64,000 nt of DNA from JACVRM01 sp963809765. GTDB lineage: Bacteria > Actinomycetota > Thermoleophilia > Gaiellales > Gaiellaceae. The stretch's first letter is position 1. Each line of letters opens with the position of its first letter. The position numbers and the translations under genes are program-made. Below, piece after piece: positions 9,563 through 17,171 of the stretch. The stretch is from positions 248,001 through 312,000 of the forward strand of contig CAWEKT010000001.1 in assembly GCA_963809765.1 (NCBI GenBank). Direction: 5' to 3'. Below the pieces are notes generated by a model. It saw only the letters and a list, made by a program, of their open reading frames with translations. It had not been told where the DNA came from and did no database searches.

Positions 9563-10168
9563 ATGGCCGCGACCCAGACATCCGACGGCACGCGCGAGGT
9601 CCGCGCCGTCGCCAAGTGGCTCCGGATCACGCCCCGCAAGGCGCGGCTGACCGTCGAGCACATCCGCGGCCGCACGGTGCCCGAGGCCCGCACGGTGCTC
9701 GCATTCACGCAGCGCGCCGCCGCGCGTGAGGTGGAGAAGATTCTCCGCTCCGCGGTCGCGAACGCCGAGGCGAACCACGACCTGATCGGCGACGAGCTCG
9801 TGATCTCGAGCGTCGTCGTCGACGAGGGGCCCGTGATCAAGCGCTGGCGCGCCCGCGCGCGCGGCCGCGCGTCTCGGATCGGCAAGCGCACCTGCCACAT
9901 CACGCTCACGCTGGCACCGCTCGACGGCGCTACTGTGTCGCCGAAGCGCGCGAGGCCGCCGGCCGTCCCCGAGCAGGACGCCGAGGCCGAGCCGCAGGCC
10001 GCAGGTGCGTCGAAGGAGAAGGCGTCGGCGCGCCGCGAGCAGAAGGCTGCCGACGCGCAGGCAGGCGACGTGTCGCCTGCTGAGGAGGCCGAGGGCGCCG
10101 CCAGCGAGGAGAAGCCGAAGCGGAGCCGCCGCAAGCCGAAGGCGGCGGATGAAGGGAGCGACAGCTAG
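9563..10168 (+). CDS. rplV: 50S ribosomal protein L22 (uL22) with C-terminal extension
   Basis: The first ~115 residues are a normal L22 (AKWLRITPRKARLTVEHIRG, then the hairpin region RARGRASRIGKRTCHITL). About 80 additional C-terminal residues rich in Ala, Glu, Lys and Arg follow, so the product is 201 residues against a usual 110-130. The tail is low-complexity, alternately acidic and basic, and likely sits on the solvent side. The stop overlaps the GTG of rpsC. Confidence 0.94.
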   Translation: MAATQTSDGTREVRAVAKWLRITPRKARLTVEHIRGRTVPEARTVLAFTQRAAAREVEKILRSAVANAEANHDLIGDELVISSVVVDEGPVIKRWRARARGRASRIGKRTCHITLTLAPLDGATVSPKRARPPAVPEQDAEAEPQAAGASKEKASARREQKAADAQAGDVSPAEEAEGAASEEKPKRSRRKPKAADEGSDS

Positions 10169-11268
10169 TGGGCCAGAAGATTCACCCCGGCGGCCTTCGG
10201 GTCGGCGTCATCCACGACTGGAAGTCGAACTGGTACGCAGGCCGGAAGGAGTACGCCGCGATGCTGCTCGAGGACGTGAAGATCCGCGAGCACATCTACC
10301 GCAAGCTTTCGCACGCGGGCCTCTCGGACATCCTGATCCGCAAGGACAACCAGCGGATCACGATCGACATCTACACCGCCCGGCCCGGCATCGTCATCGG
10401 CAAGTCCGGCGCCGAGGTGGACGCCCTGCGCCGTGAGATCCACGGCATGACGCAGAAGAACGTCCACATCAACATCAACGAGATCAAGCGGCCCGAGCTC
10501 GACGCCAAGCTCGTCGCGCAGTCGATCGCCGAGCAGCTCGAGAACCGGGTCAGCTTCCGGCGTGCGATGAAGCGCTCGCTCGCCTCCGCGATCCGCTCGG
10601 GCGCGCACGGGGTCAAGATCACCTGCGGCGGCCGGCTCGGCGGCGGCGAGATGAGCCGCTCGGAGACCTACTCCGAGGGCCGCGTGCCGCTGCACACGAT
10701 CCGCGCCGACATCGACTACGGGCAGACCGAGGCGAAGACGACCTTCGGCCGCATCGGCGTCAAGGTCTGGATCAACAAGGGCGAGATCATGCCGGAGGGC
10801 TACGAGAGCATGACCAGCCGCGACACGCGGCTCGGCGACCAGGACCAGGCGCGTCGCCGAGGCGGCGCCGCCACCGGGCTCGCCGCCTCCCGCGAGGGCG
10901 GCCGCGGGCGCAGCGCCGACCGCGAAGGCCTCGGCCCGGTGCGCCAGCGGCGCCGTGGCGAGCGCCCAGGCGCCGGTCGCGGGCCGGGCGGGCGAGGCGC
11001 CCGCGGACGCGGCAGCGGCGGCGGCCAGGCCAACGTCGAGCGCCCGCGCACCGACGACGCCGGCGTGACGGCCGAGGGCCGCGAAGTGCCGGCGGTGGAG
11101 CCGGAGGTCACGACGACGCCGGCCCCGGTGGCCGAGGCGCCGGACACCACGACGCCGAAGCAGATGCAGGAGGACCCGCCCAAGCTCGACCAGGCCGGTG
11201 ACCCGCCGGCCGAGAGCCCGGCAGGCGAGGGCTCCGGCTCGAAGGGCACGAAGAAGGGCAAGAGCTAA
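10168..11268 (+). CDS. rpsC: 30S ribosomal protein S3 (uS3) with long disordered tail
   Basis: GTG 10168 begins GQKIHPGGLRVGVIHDWKS, followed by the KH domain (GIVIGKSGAEVDALR) and C-terminal domain up to GYESM near residue 212. About 150 more residues follow, first Arg/Gly rich and then acidic Pro/Glu/Thr rich, ending in KGTKKGKS; S3 is usually 210-280 residues. S3 lines the mRNA entry channel, so the tail could affect mRNA access; that is inference. Confidence 0.94.
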   Translation: MGQKIHPGGLRVGVIHDWKSNWYAGRKEYAAMLLEDVKIREHIYRKLSHAGLSDILIRKDNQRITIDIYTARPGIVIGKSGAEVDALRREIHGMTQKNVHININEIKRPELDAKLVAQSIAEQLENRVSFRRAMKRSLASAIRSGAHGVKITCGGRLGGGEMSRSETYSEGRVPLHTIRADIDYGQTEAKTTFGRIGVKVWINKGEIMPEGYESMTSRDTRLGDQDQARRRGGAATGLAASREGGRGRSADREGLGPVRQRRRGERPGAGRGPGGRGARGRGSGGGQANVERPRTDDAGVTAEGREVPAVEPEVTTTPAPVAEAPDTTTPKQMQEDPPKLDQAGDPPAESPAGEGSGSKGTKKGKS

Positions 11269-11271
11269 CCG

Positions 11272-11694
11272 ATGCTGCTCCCCAAGAAGACCAAGTACCG
11301 CAAGACCCATCGCGGGCGCCGCAGGGGCATGGCCAAGGGGCAGACGGAGGTGCAGTTCGGCGACTTCGGCATCAAGGCGCTCGAGAACGGCTGGTTGACC
11401 AACCGGCAGATCGAGGCCGCCCGAATCGCGATGACGCGCAAGATCAAGCGCGGCGGCAAGGTCTGGATCAACCTCTTCCCCGACAAGCCGGTGACCCAGA
11501 AGCCCGCCGAGACCCGGATGGGATCCGGCAAGGGCTCGCCCGAGCACTGGGTCGCCGTCGTCAAGCCCGGCCGCGTGATGTTCGAGCTCGCCGGCGTGCC
11601 GGAGCCGCTCGCCAAGGAGGCGCTCAGGCTGGCCGGCCAGAAGCTGCCGGTGAAGACCAAGTTCGTGAAGCGGGAGGCAGCGCTCTTCGAGTAG
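11272..11694 (+). CDS. rplP: 50S ribosomal protein L16 (uL16)
   Basis: The 140-residue L16 starts MLLPKKTKYRKTHRGR and has the conserved GRMGSGKG-type loop (ETRMGSGKGSPEHWVAVVKPG). It binds near the A site and the 5S rRNA. A 25-base gap with an AGAGGA precedes rpmC. Confidence 0.96.
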   Translation: MLLPKKTKYRKTHRGRRRGMAKGQTEVQFGDFGIKALENGWLTNRQIEAARIAMTRKIKRGGKVWINLFPDKPVTQKPAETRMGSGKGSPEHWVAVVKPGRVMFELAGVPEPLAKEALRLAGQKLPVKTKFVKREAALFE

Positions 11695-11719
11695 CGCCGC
11701 CCGGCATGGAGAGGACGAG

Positions 11720-11923
11720 ATGAAGACGAGAGAGCTACACGAGATGAGCGACAAGGAGCTGGCCGAGCGGCTGGCGGACACCCGGAAGGAGCTGTTCAAC
11801 CTCCGCTTCCAGTCGGCGACCGGCGCGCTCGAGAACCCGGCCCGCATCAAGCTGGCCAAGCGCGAGATCGCCCGCATCCTGACCGTGCGTCACGAGCGCG
11901 AGCTCTCACTGGAGAGTCACTGA
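11720..11923 (+). CDS. rpmC: 50S ribosomal protein L29 (uL29)
   Basis: A 67-residue, two-helix protein with the family motifs LFNLRFQSATGALENPARI and KREIARILTV. It sits next to L23 at the tunnel exit. The TGA overlaps the ATG of rpsQ (TGATG). Confidence 0.95.
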   Translation: MKTRELHEMSDKELAERLADTRKELFNLRFQSATGALENPARIKLAKREIARILTVRHERELSLESH

Positions 11924-12712
11924 TGGCAGACAAGAAGAAGAAGAACGAGCAGCCAGAGCAGACGGAGGAGACGACCGACGTGGTCGAGGAGACCTCGGTG
12001 GAGCCGTCTGCCCCTGCTGCAATGGCGGCCGAGGCCGACGCTGCCGCCGAGGAGGCCGCTGCGGCCGAGGAGCCGCCGGTGAACGACCCGGACCCGGCCC
12101 CCGACGCCGAGCCGGTCGTTGCCGCTGAGGAGGCGCCGGCGGACGAGACGCCGGCCGAGGAGCCTGCGCCAGAGCCCGTCGCCGAGGCTGAGGAGACGCC
12201 CGCCGAGGAGCCCGTCGCCGAGGCCGCGGAGGCACCTGCCGAGGCTGCTGCAGACGAGCCGGTCGCCGAGGCCGAGGAGGCGCCCGCCGAGGCTGCCGCC
12301 GACCGAGCCCGTCGTCGAGGCGGAGGCTGCGACTGCCCAGCCGACGGCGAAGAAGAAGCGCAAGCACGTGCCCCGATCGGAGCGGCGCCAGCGCTCGAAA
12401 CCGGAGCGCGAGCGCCCGGCGGAGCGCAAGCCCATCGTCCGGCTGCCGAAGCCGGACGGCGACCGCGGCCGGCGCCAGGAGCGCCGCGGCGTGGTCGTGT
12501 CCGACGCGATGGACAAGACGATCGTCGTCCTCGTCGAGACCGTGAAGGCGCACCCGCGCTACAAGAAGGTCGTCCGGCGCTCGACGAAGTTCCATGCCCA
12601 CGACGAGGCCAACACCGCCGGCGTCGGCGACACCGTCCGCATCATCGAGACTCGCCCGCTGTCCAAGACCAAGAACTGGCGCCTCGCCGAGGTGCTGGAG
12701 AAGGCGCGCTGA
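11923..12712 (+). CDS. rpsQ: 30S ribosomal protein S17 (uS17) with ~185-residue acidic N-terminal extension; apparent frameshift
   Basis: The last ~75 residues are a canonical S17 (GVVVSDAMDKTIVVLVE, then RYKKVVRRSTKFHAHDE). They are preceded by a very long extension: a lysine-rich start, then degenerate repeats of the type AEEAPAEAAADEPVAEAEE, then a basic linker KKKRKHVPRSERR. The two parts are in different frames; removing one C near 12303 joins them into about 262 residues, against 80-90 for the family. The start at 11923 is supported by the TGATG overlap with rpmC. An internal GTG near the basic linker could make a shorter form. Confidence 0.85.
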
Positions 12713-12719
12713 GGCCAGC

Positions 12720-13088
12720 ATGATCCAGCAGGAGTCCAGGGTCCGTGTCGCCGACAACACCGGCGCCCGCGAGCTGCTCTGCATCCGCGTGATGGGCGGG
12801 TCGAAGCGCCGCTACGCGCGCGTGGGCGATGTCATCGTCGGTACGGTCAAGAGCGCCACGCCGCAGGGCGCAGTGAAGAAGGGCGAGGTCGTCCGCGCCG
12901 TGGTCGTCCGCACCAAGAAGCCCTTCGGCCGCGACGACGGTACCCAGATCGCATTCGACGAGAACGCGGCGGTGATCATCGACGCGGCGCAGAACCCGCG
13001 CGGCACCCGCATCTTCGGCCCCGTCGCGCGCGAGCTCCGTGACCGCAACTTCATGAAGATCGTCTCGCTGGCACCGGAGGTGCTCTGA
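12720..13088 (+). CDS. rplN: 50S ribosomal protein L14 (uL14)
   Basis: A 122-residue L14 starting MIQQESRVRVADNTGARE at ATG 12720. It contributes to inter-subunit bridges B5 and B8. The family core GDVIVGTVKSATPQGAVKKG is present and the length is exact. It lies seven bases after rpsQ and two before rplX. Confidence 0.96.
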   Translation: MIQQESRVRVADNTGARELLCIRVMGGSKRRYARVGDVIVGTVKSATPQGAVKKGEVVRAVVVRTKKPFGRDDGTQIAFDENAAVIIDAAQNPRGTRIFGPVARELRDRNFMKIVSLAPEVL

Positions 13089-13090
13089 CC

Positions 13091-13462
13091 ATGGCAGCCG
13101 CCAAGATGCGCATTCGCAAGGGTGACCTCGTCCAGGTCCTGAGCGGCAAGGACCGCGGCAAGCAAGGCCGCGTGCTCGAGGCACGCCCGGCCGACCGGAA
13201 GGTCGTCGTCGAGAACCTCAACGTGGTCAAGCGGCACATGAAGCCGCGGCCGATGCGCGACCCCAGCCGCATGGGCGCCGCGCAGATCATTCCCGGCGGT
13301 GTCATCGACCTGCCCGCGCCGCTGCAGATCTCGAACGTGATGCTCGTCTGCCCGGTCTGCCACCGGCCGACGCGCGTCGGGCACGAGCTCAAGGAGGTGA
13401 AGGGCGAGCGCATCGTCACCCGCGTCTGCAAGCGGGCCGACTGCAAGCAGCCCGTCGACTGA
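13091..13462 (+). CDS. rplX: 50S ribosomal protein L24 (uL24)
   Basis: A 123-residue assembly-initiator protein with a KOW motif (KGDLVQVLSGKDRGKQGRV). Its C-terminal part carries CPVC and a later C-x4-C pair, a possible zinc site common in bacterial L24. The stop overlaps the rplE ATG. Confidence 0.95.
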   Translation: MAAAKMRIRKGDLVQVLSGKDRGKQGRVLEARPADRKVVVENLNVVKRHMKPRPMRDPSRMGAAQIIPGGVIDLPAPLQISNVMLVCPVCHRPTRVGHELKEVKGERIVTRVCKRADCKQPVD

Positions 13463-14049
13463 TGAGCGCCACGGCCACCGACTATCAGCCGCGCCTGAAG
13501 CGCGCGTACGTCGACGAGCTGCGGCCGCGGCTCCAGGACGAGCTCGGCAAGAGCACGCTCATGGACGTGCCCCGCATCGAGAAGATCACGCTCAACATGG
13601 GCGTCGGCGAGGCGAAGACCGACTCCAAGACGCTCGACGCGGCGATGGACGAGCTGACGATCATCGCCGGGCAGCGCGCGCAGCTGCGCCGCGCCCGCCG
13701 CTCGATCGCCGGCTTCAAGCTCCGCGAGGGCATGCCGGTCGGCACCAAGGTGACGCTGCGCGGAGACCGCATGTACGAGTTCCTCGACCGCCTGGTCTCG
13801 ATCGCGCTCCCGCGCATCCGCGACTTCCGCGGCCTCGACCCGGAGTCTTTCGACGGGCGCGGCAACTACTCGCTCGGCATCCGCGAGCAGATCATCTTCC
13901 CGGAGATCGACTACGACAGCGTCGCGTCGATCCGGGGCCTGGACGTCACGATCACGACCACCGCGAAGACGGACGACGACGGCCGCGCACTGTTGCGCGG
14001 CCTCGGCCTGCCGTTCGCCGCCTCGCGGGACGGAGGAGAGAACCAGTAA
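13462..14049 (+). CDS. rplE: 50S ribosomal protein L5 (uL5)
   Basis: A 195-residue 5S rRNA-binding protein with KITLNMGVGEA, the loop AGFKLREGMPVGTKVTLRG and the C-terminal FPEIDYD. The final A of its stop is the first base of the rpsN start codon. Confidence 0.96.
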   Translation: MSATATDYQPRLKRAYVDELRPRLQDELGKSTLMDVPRIEKITLNMGVGEAKTDSKTLDAAMDELTIIAGQRAQLRRARRSIAGFKLREGMPVGTKVTLRGDRMYEFLDRLVSIALPRIRDFRGLDPESFDGRGNYSLGIREQIIFPEIDYDSVASIRGLDVTITTTAKTDDDGRALLRGLGLPFAASRDGGENQ

Positions 14050-14234
14050 TGGCCAAGAAGTCCCTCGTCGTCAAGGCTGCGCGCACGCCGAAGTACAAGG
14101 TGCGCGGCTACCGCCGCTGCAACCGCTGCGGGCGCCCGCGCGCGGTCTTCAAGAAGTTCGGCATGTGCCGCATCTGTCTGCGCGAGCTCGCGCACCAGGG
14201 CGCCATCCCCGGCATGACGAAGTCGTCCTGGTAG
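14049..14234 (+). CDS. rpsN: 30S ribosomal protein S14 type Z (zinc-binding uS14)
   Basis: At 61 residues this is the short C+ form of S14. The zinc ligands are visible as CNRC and CRIC (RRCNRCGRPRAVFKKFGMCRIC), and it ends GAIPGMTKSSW. The long zinc-free paralogue that some actinobacteria use under zinc starvation is not in the window. Confidence 0.95.
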   Translation: MAKKSLVVKAARTPKYKVRGYRRCNRCGRPRAVFKKFGMCRICLRELAHQGAIPGMTKSSW

Positions 14235-14243
14235 GAGCGAGAA

Positions 14244-14639
14244 ATGCTGACTGATCCGATCGCCGACATGCTCACCCGCATCCGCAACGCCAACAAGGCG
14301 ATGCACGAGACCGCCTCGATGCCCACCTCGCGGCTCAAGGAGCAGATCGCCCGCATCCTCAAGGAGGAGGGCTACATCTCCGACTTCCGCGTCGACAAGG
14401 GCGAGGCGTTCGACACGCTCGTGATCGAGCTGAAGTACGGACGCAACCGTGAGCGCGTGATCTCGAACCTGCGGCGTGTGTCGACGCCAGGCCGCCGCGT
14501 GTACGCCGGCAAGGACCGTCTGCCGCGGGTGCTGGGCGGCATGGGCACGGCTATCCTGTCGACCTCGCAGGGCCTGGTGACGAGCAAGACGGCCGCCGAG
14601 CGGGGAGTCGGCGGCGAGGTGATCTGCTTCGTCTGGTGA
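14244..14639 (+). CDS. rpsH: 30S ribosomal protein S8 (uS8)
   Basis: A 131-residue S8 beginning MLTDPIADMLTRIRNANKA and ending in the conserved ERGVGGEVICFVW. S8 binds helix 21 of 16S rRNA and in E. coli represses the spc operon; whether that holds here cannot be seen. Confidence 0.96.
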   Translation: MLTDPIADMLTRIRNANKAMHETASMPTSRLKEQIARILKEEGYISDFRVDKGEAFDTLVIELKYGRNRERVISNLRRVSTPGRRVYAGKDRLPRVLGGMGTAILSTSQGLVTSKTAAERGVGGEVICFVW

Positions 14640-14673
14640 CGCTCTGCGTCGCCCGCGAGAGACGGTGAGCTGA

Positions 14674-15207
14674 ATGAGTCGAATCGGCCGCAGACCAATC
14701 GAGTTGCCCGACGGCGTCAACGTCGCGATCGACCCTGGCCGCGTCATGGTCTCGGGGCCGCTCGGGGAGCTCCAGCAGCAGGTGCCGCTCCGCATGCAGA
14801 TCGAGCGCGAGGACGGCCAGCTGGTCGTCACGCGACCGACGGAGCGCGGCGAGGACCGTGCGCTGCACGGGCTGACGCGCACGCTCGTGGCGAACATGGT
14901 CGAGGGCGTCACCAAAGGCTTCGAGAAGCGCCTCGAGATCCAGGGCGTCGGCTACCGCGCTGCCCTGCGCGGGACGTCGCTCGAGCTGAACGTGGGCTAC
15001 TCGCACCCGGTCGTCATGGAGGCGCCGAGGGGCATCACCTTCGAGGTGCCGACGCCGACCCAGGTGTTCGTCAAGGGCATCGACAAGCAGCAGGTGGGCC
15101 AGACGGCCGCCGAGGTGCGCAAGGTGCGCCCGCCGGAGCCCTACAAGGGCAAGGGAATTCGCTACGAGGGCGAGTACGTACGCCGCAAGGTGGGTAAGCG
15201 CGCATGA
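14674..15207 (+). CDS. rplF: 50S ribosomal protein L6 (uL6)
   Basis: A 177-residue L6 with SRIGRRPIELPDGV at the start and the C-terminal signature PEPYKGKGIRYEGEYVRRK. It contacts the sarcin-ricin loop region. It starts 34 bases after rpsH and ends in an ATGA overlap with rplR. Confidence 0.96.
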   Translation: MSRIGRRPIELPDGVNVAIDPGRVMVSGPLGELQQQVPLRMQIEREDGQLVVTRPTERGEDRALHGLTRTLVANMVEGVTKGFEKRLEIQGVGYRAALRGTSLELNVGYSHPVVMEAPRGITFEVPTPTQVFVKGIDKQQVGQTAAEVRKVRPPEPYKGKGIRYEGEYVRRKVGKRA

Positions 15208-15557
15208 GCCAGCTGACAGTGCTCCAGGCTCGCCGGCGGCGCCACCGCCGTGTGCGCGGCAAGGTGGCCGGCACTGCCGAGCGCCCCCGCCTCGTCGTCT
15301 TCCGCTCGAACCGCGGCATCGAGGCGCAGCTCGTCGACGACGACGAGGGCCGCACGATCGCCGCCGCCAGCTGGCTGCAGCTCGGCAAGGCGGCAGGCTC
15401 GAAGAGCGACCAGGCAAACGCCGTCGGCAAGCTGCTTGCCGAGCGGGCCAAGGCCGCAGGGGTCGAGACGGCAGTCTTCGATCGCGCCGGCTACCTGTAC
15501 CACGGCCGCGTCAAGGCCCTCGCCGAGGGCGCGCGGGAGGGAGGACTCCAGATTTGA
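15204..15557 (+). CDS. rplR: 50S ribosomal protein L18 (uL18)
   Basis: A 117-residue 5S rRNA-binding protein. It has the basic N-terminus (RRRRHRRVRGKVAG), the RPRLVVFRSNRGI-type strand and the C-terminal FDRAGYLYHGRVKALAEGAR. Start and stop overlap rplF and rpsE. Confidence 0.95.
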   Translation: MSQLTVLQARRRRHRRVRGKVAGTAERPRLVVFRSNRGIEAQLVDDDEGRTIAAASWLQLGKAAGSKSDQANAVGKLLAERAKAAGVETAVFDRAGYLYHGRVKALAEGAREGGLQI

Positions 15558-16354
15558 GCACCATGGCCCAGGGACGCGACCGCGTCATCAGCGATCCGTC
15601 AGGCGACGGACGCGAGCTGAAGGAGCGCGTCGTCGAGATCAACCGTGTCGCCAAGGTCGTCAAGGGTGGCCGCCGCTTCTCGTTCACGGCGCTCGTCGTC
15701 ATCGGCGACGAGGTCGACCGGGTCGGCGTCGGCTACGGGAAGGCGCGCGAGGTCCCGCTTGCCATCTCGAAGGCGGTCGACGACGCGAAGAAGAACCTCT
15801 TCACCGTCCCCCGTCACGGCACAACCATCACGCACGAGATCCTCGGCGCGTTCGGGGCGGCCAGGGTGCTGCTGCGCCCCGCGAGCGAGGGCACCGGCGT
15901 CATCGCCGGCGGCGGCGTCCGTGCCGTCCTCGAGCTGGCCGGGATCCGCGACATCCTCGCGAAGAGCCTCGGCACGACGAACCCGATCAACATGCTCAAG
16001 GCGACCGTCAACGGCCTGCAGAGCCTGCGCCGTCCCGAGGAGGTCGCCAAGACGCGCGGCGTGAAGATCTCCGACGTGCTGCCGCCGCGACGGGAGCCCG
16101 TCGAGGAGCCCGGTGCGCCCGCCGAGGACGAGTCCGTGCTCGAGAAGGTGAAGGACGCCGCCGAGGAAGTCGTCGACCGGGCGCGCCCGGTCGTCGAGGA
16201 GGTCGTCGAGAAGGCCGAGGAGCTCGTCGACGAGGTGCGCTCGATCCCGGTCGTGATCCAGGCCGAGGAGAAGGCCGAGGAGCTGATCGACAAGGTGAAG
16301 GACGCGGTCAGCGGCGACGACGAGCCGAAGAAGAAGCGCGGGAAGAAGAGCTGA
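15554..16354 (+). CDS. rpsE: 30S ribosomal protein S5 (uS5) with acidic C-terminal extension
   Basis: TTG 15554 is preferred because GGAGG lies nine bases upstream and it overlaps the rplR stop; ATG 15563 is the alternative. Residues to ~175 are normal S5 (VVKGGRRFSFTALVVIGD, GVGYGKAREVPLAISKA, TGVIAGGGVRAVLELAG). About 90 more residues follow, strongly acidic and helical (repeated KAEELVDEV-like units) ending in a lysine-rich tip. S5 maintains decoding fidelity; the tail is a lineage-specific addition. Confidence 0.94.
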   Translation: MSTMAQGRDRVISDPSGDGRELKERVVEINRVAKVVKGGRRFSFTALVVIGDEVDRVGVGYGKAREVPLAISKAVDDAKKNLFTVPRHGTTITHEILGAFGAARVLLRPASEGTGVIAGGGVRAVLELAGIRDILAKSLGTTNPINMLKATVNGLQSLRRPEEVAKTRGVKISDVLPPRREPVEEPGAPAEDESVLEKVKDAAEEVVDRARPVVEEVVEKAEELVDEVRSIPVVIQAEEKAEELIDKVKDAVSGDDEPKKKRGKKS

Positions 16355-16539
16355 TGGCCACGGTGCGGGTGACCCAGGTTCGCAGCTCGATCGGCCAGAG
16401 CGAGCGCCATCGCGGCACGCTGCGGGCGCTCGGGCTCGGCCGCATCGGCCGCTCCGCGGAGCACCAGGAGAGCCCGCAGCTCGACGGTATGCTGCGGAAG
16501 GTGCGGCATCTCGTCCAGATCGAAGCCGCCGCCGACTGA
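16354..16539 (+). CDS. rpmD: 50S ribosomal protein L30 (uL30)
   Basis: A 61-residue L30 (VRVTQVRSSIGQSERHR, then LRALGLGRIGRS) starting at ATG 16354, which overlaps the rpsE stop. Length and position between rpsE and rplO are standard. Confidence 0.95.
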   Translation: MATVRVTQVRSSIGQSERHRGTLRALGLGRIGRSAEHQESPQLDGMLRKVRHLVQIEAAAD

Positions 16540-16541
16540 CC

Positions 16542-17165
16542 ATGACCGAGGAGCTCTCCCTTTCGACGTTGAAGCCCGCCGAGCCGCGGCGCGACCGCAA
16601 GCGCGTCGGGCGCGGCCTGGGCTCCGGCAAGGGCCGGTATTCCGGCCGCGGCATCAAGGGTCAGAAGTCGCGCTCGGGCTCGCACAAGATGCGGCCCGGC
16701 TTCGAGGGCGGCCAGAACCCACTGCAGATGCGGCTCGGCAAGCGGCGCGGCCCCTACTCCAAGGACGCCATGCCCATGGGCCCGCACCGCACCTCCACGC
16801 AGCCGGTCAATGTCCGTGACCTCGAGGCGCGCTTCGAAAGCGGCGCCGACGTCACGCTCGAGGCGCTGGTCGACTCTGGCCTGATCAAGAACACCCGTAC
16901 CGACGTCAAGATTCTCGGCCACGGCGAGCTGACGAAGAAGCTCACCGTGACGGCTCATCGGTTCTCCGCCAAGGCGCGCGAGCTGATCGAGGGCGCCGGC
17001 GGCACCGCCGTCGCGCTCCGGGAGCCGGCGCCGCCCAAGCGCAGGCGCCGAAAGAGCTCCCCGCCGGCCGCGGCCGCTGCTGCGCAGCCGGCCGAGCAGG
17101 CCGAGCAGGCCGAAGAATCACCCGCCGCGGGCAAGGACTCCGGGGCGGAGAGCGAAGACACTTAG
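16542..17165 (+). CDS. rplO: 50S ribosomal protein L15 (uL15) with C-terminal extension
   Basis: The N-terminal part has the glycine-rich L15 signature (GRGLGSGKGRYSGRGIKGQKSR) and the GGQNPLQMRL motif. After ~150 residues the protein continues with a Pro/Ala/Glu tail (207 residues in total). It ends six bases before secY. Confidence 0.95.
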   Translation: MTEELSLSTLKPAEPRRDRKRVGRGLGSGKGRYSGRGIKGQKSRSGSHKMRPGFEGGQNPLQMRLGKRRGPYSKDAMPMGPHRTSTQPVNVRDLEARFESGADVTLEALVDSGLIKNTRTDVKILGHGELTKKLTVTAHRFSAKARELIEGAGGTAVALREPAPPKRRRRKSSPPAAAAAAQPAEQAEQAEESPAAGKDSGAESEDT

Positions 17166-17171
17166 ACGACC

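Noticed and set aside
10165..11877. 570-residue minus-strand ORF opposite rplV-rpsC-rplP-rpmC
   Set aside because: Antisense shadow in GC-rich DNA; the plus strand carries intact ribosomal proteins.
12119..12712. Separate gene start for a short S17
   Set aside because: The start of this frame is inside the acidic repeat region; a single-base error joining it to the frame at 11923 explains both parts better.
15250..16539. 429-residue ORF across rplR, rpsE and rpmD
   Set aside because: Arg/Ala-rich shadow of rplR and rpsE; only its last 61 residues (L30 from 16354) are real.
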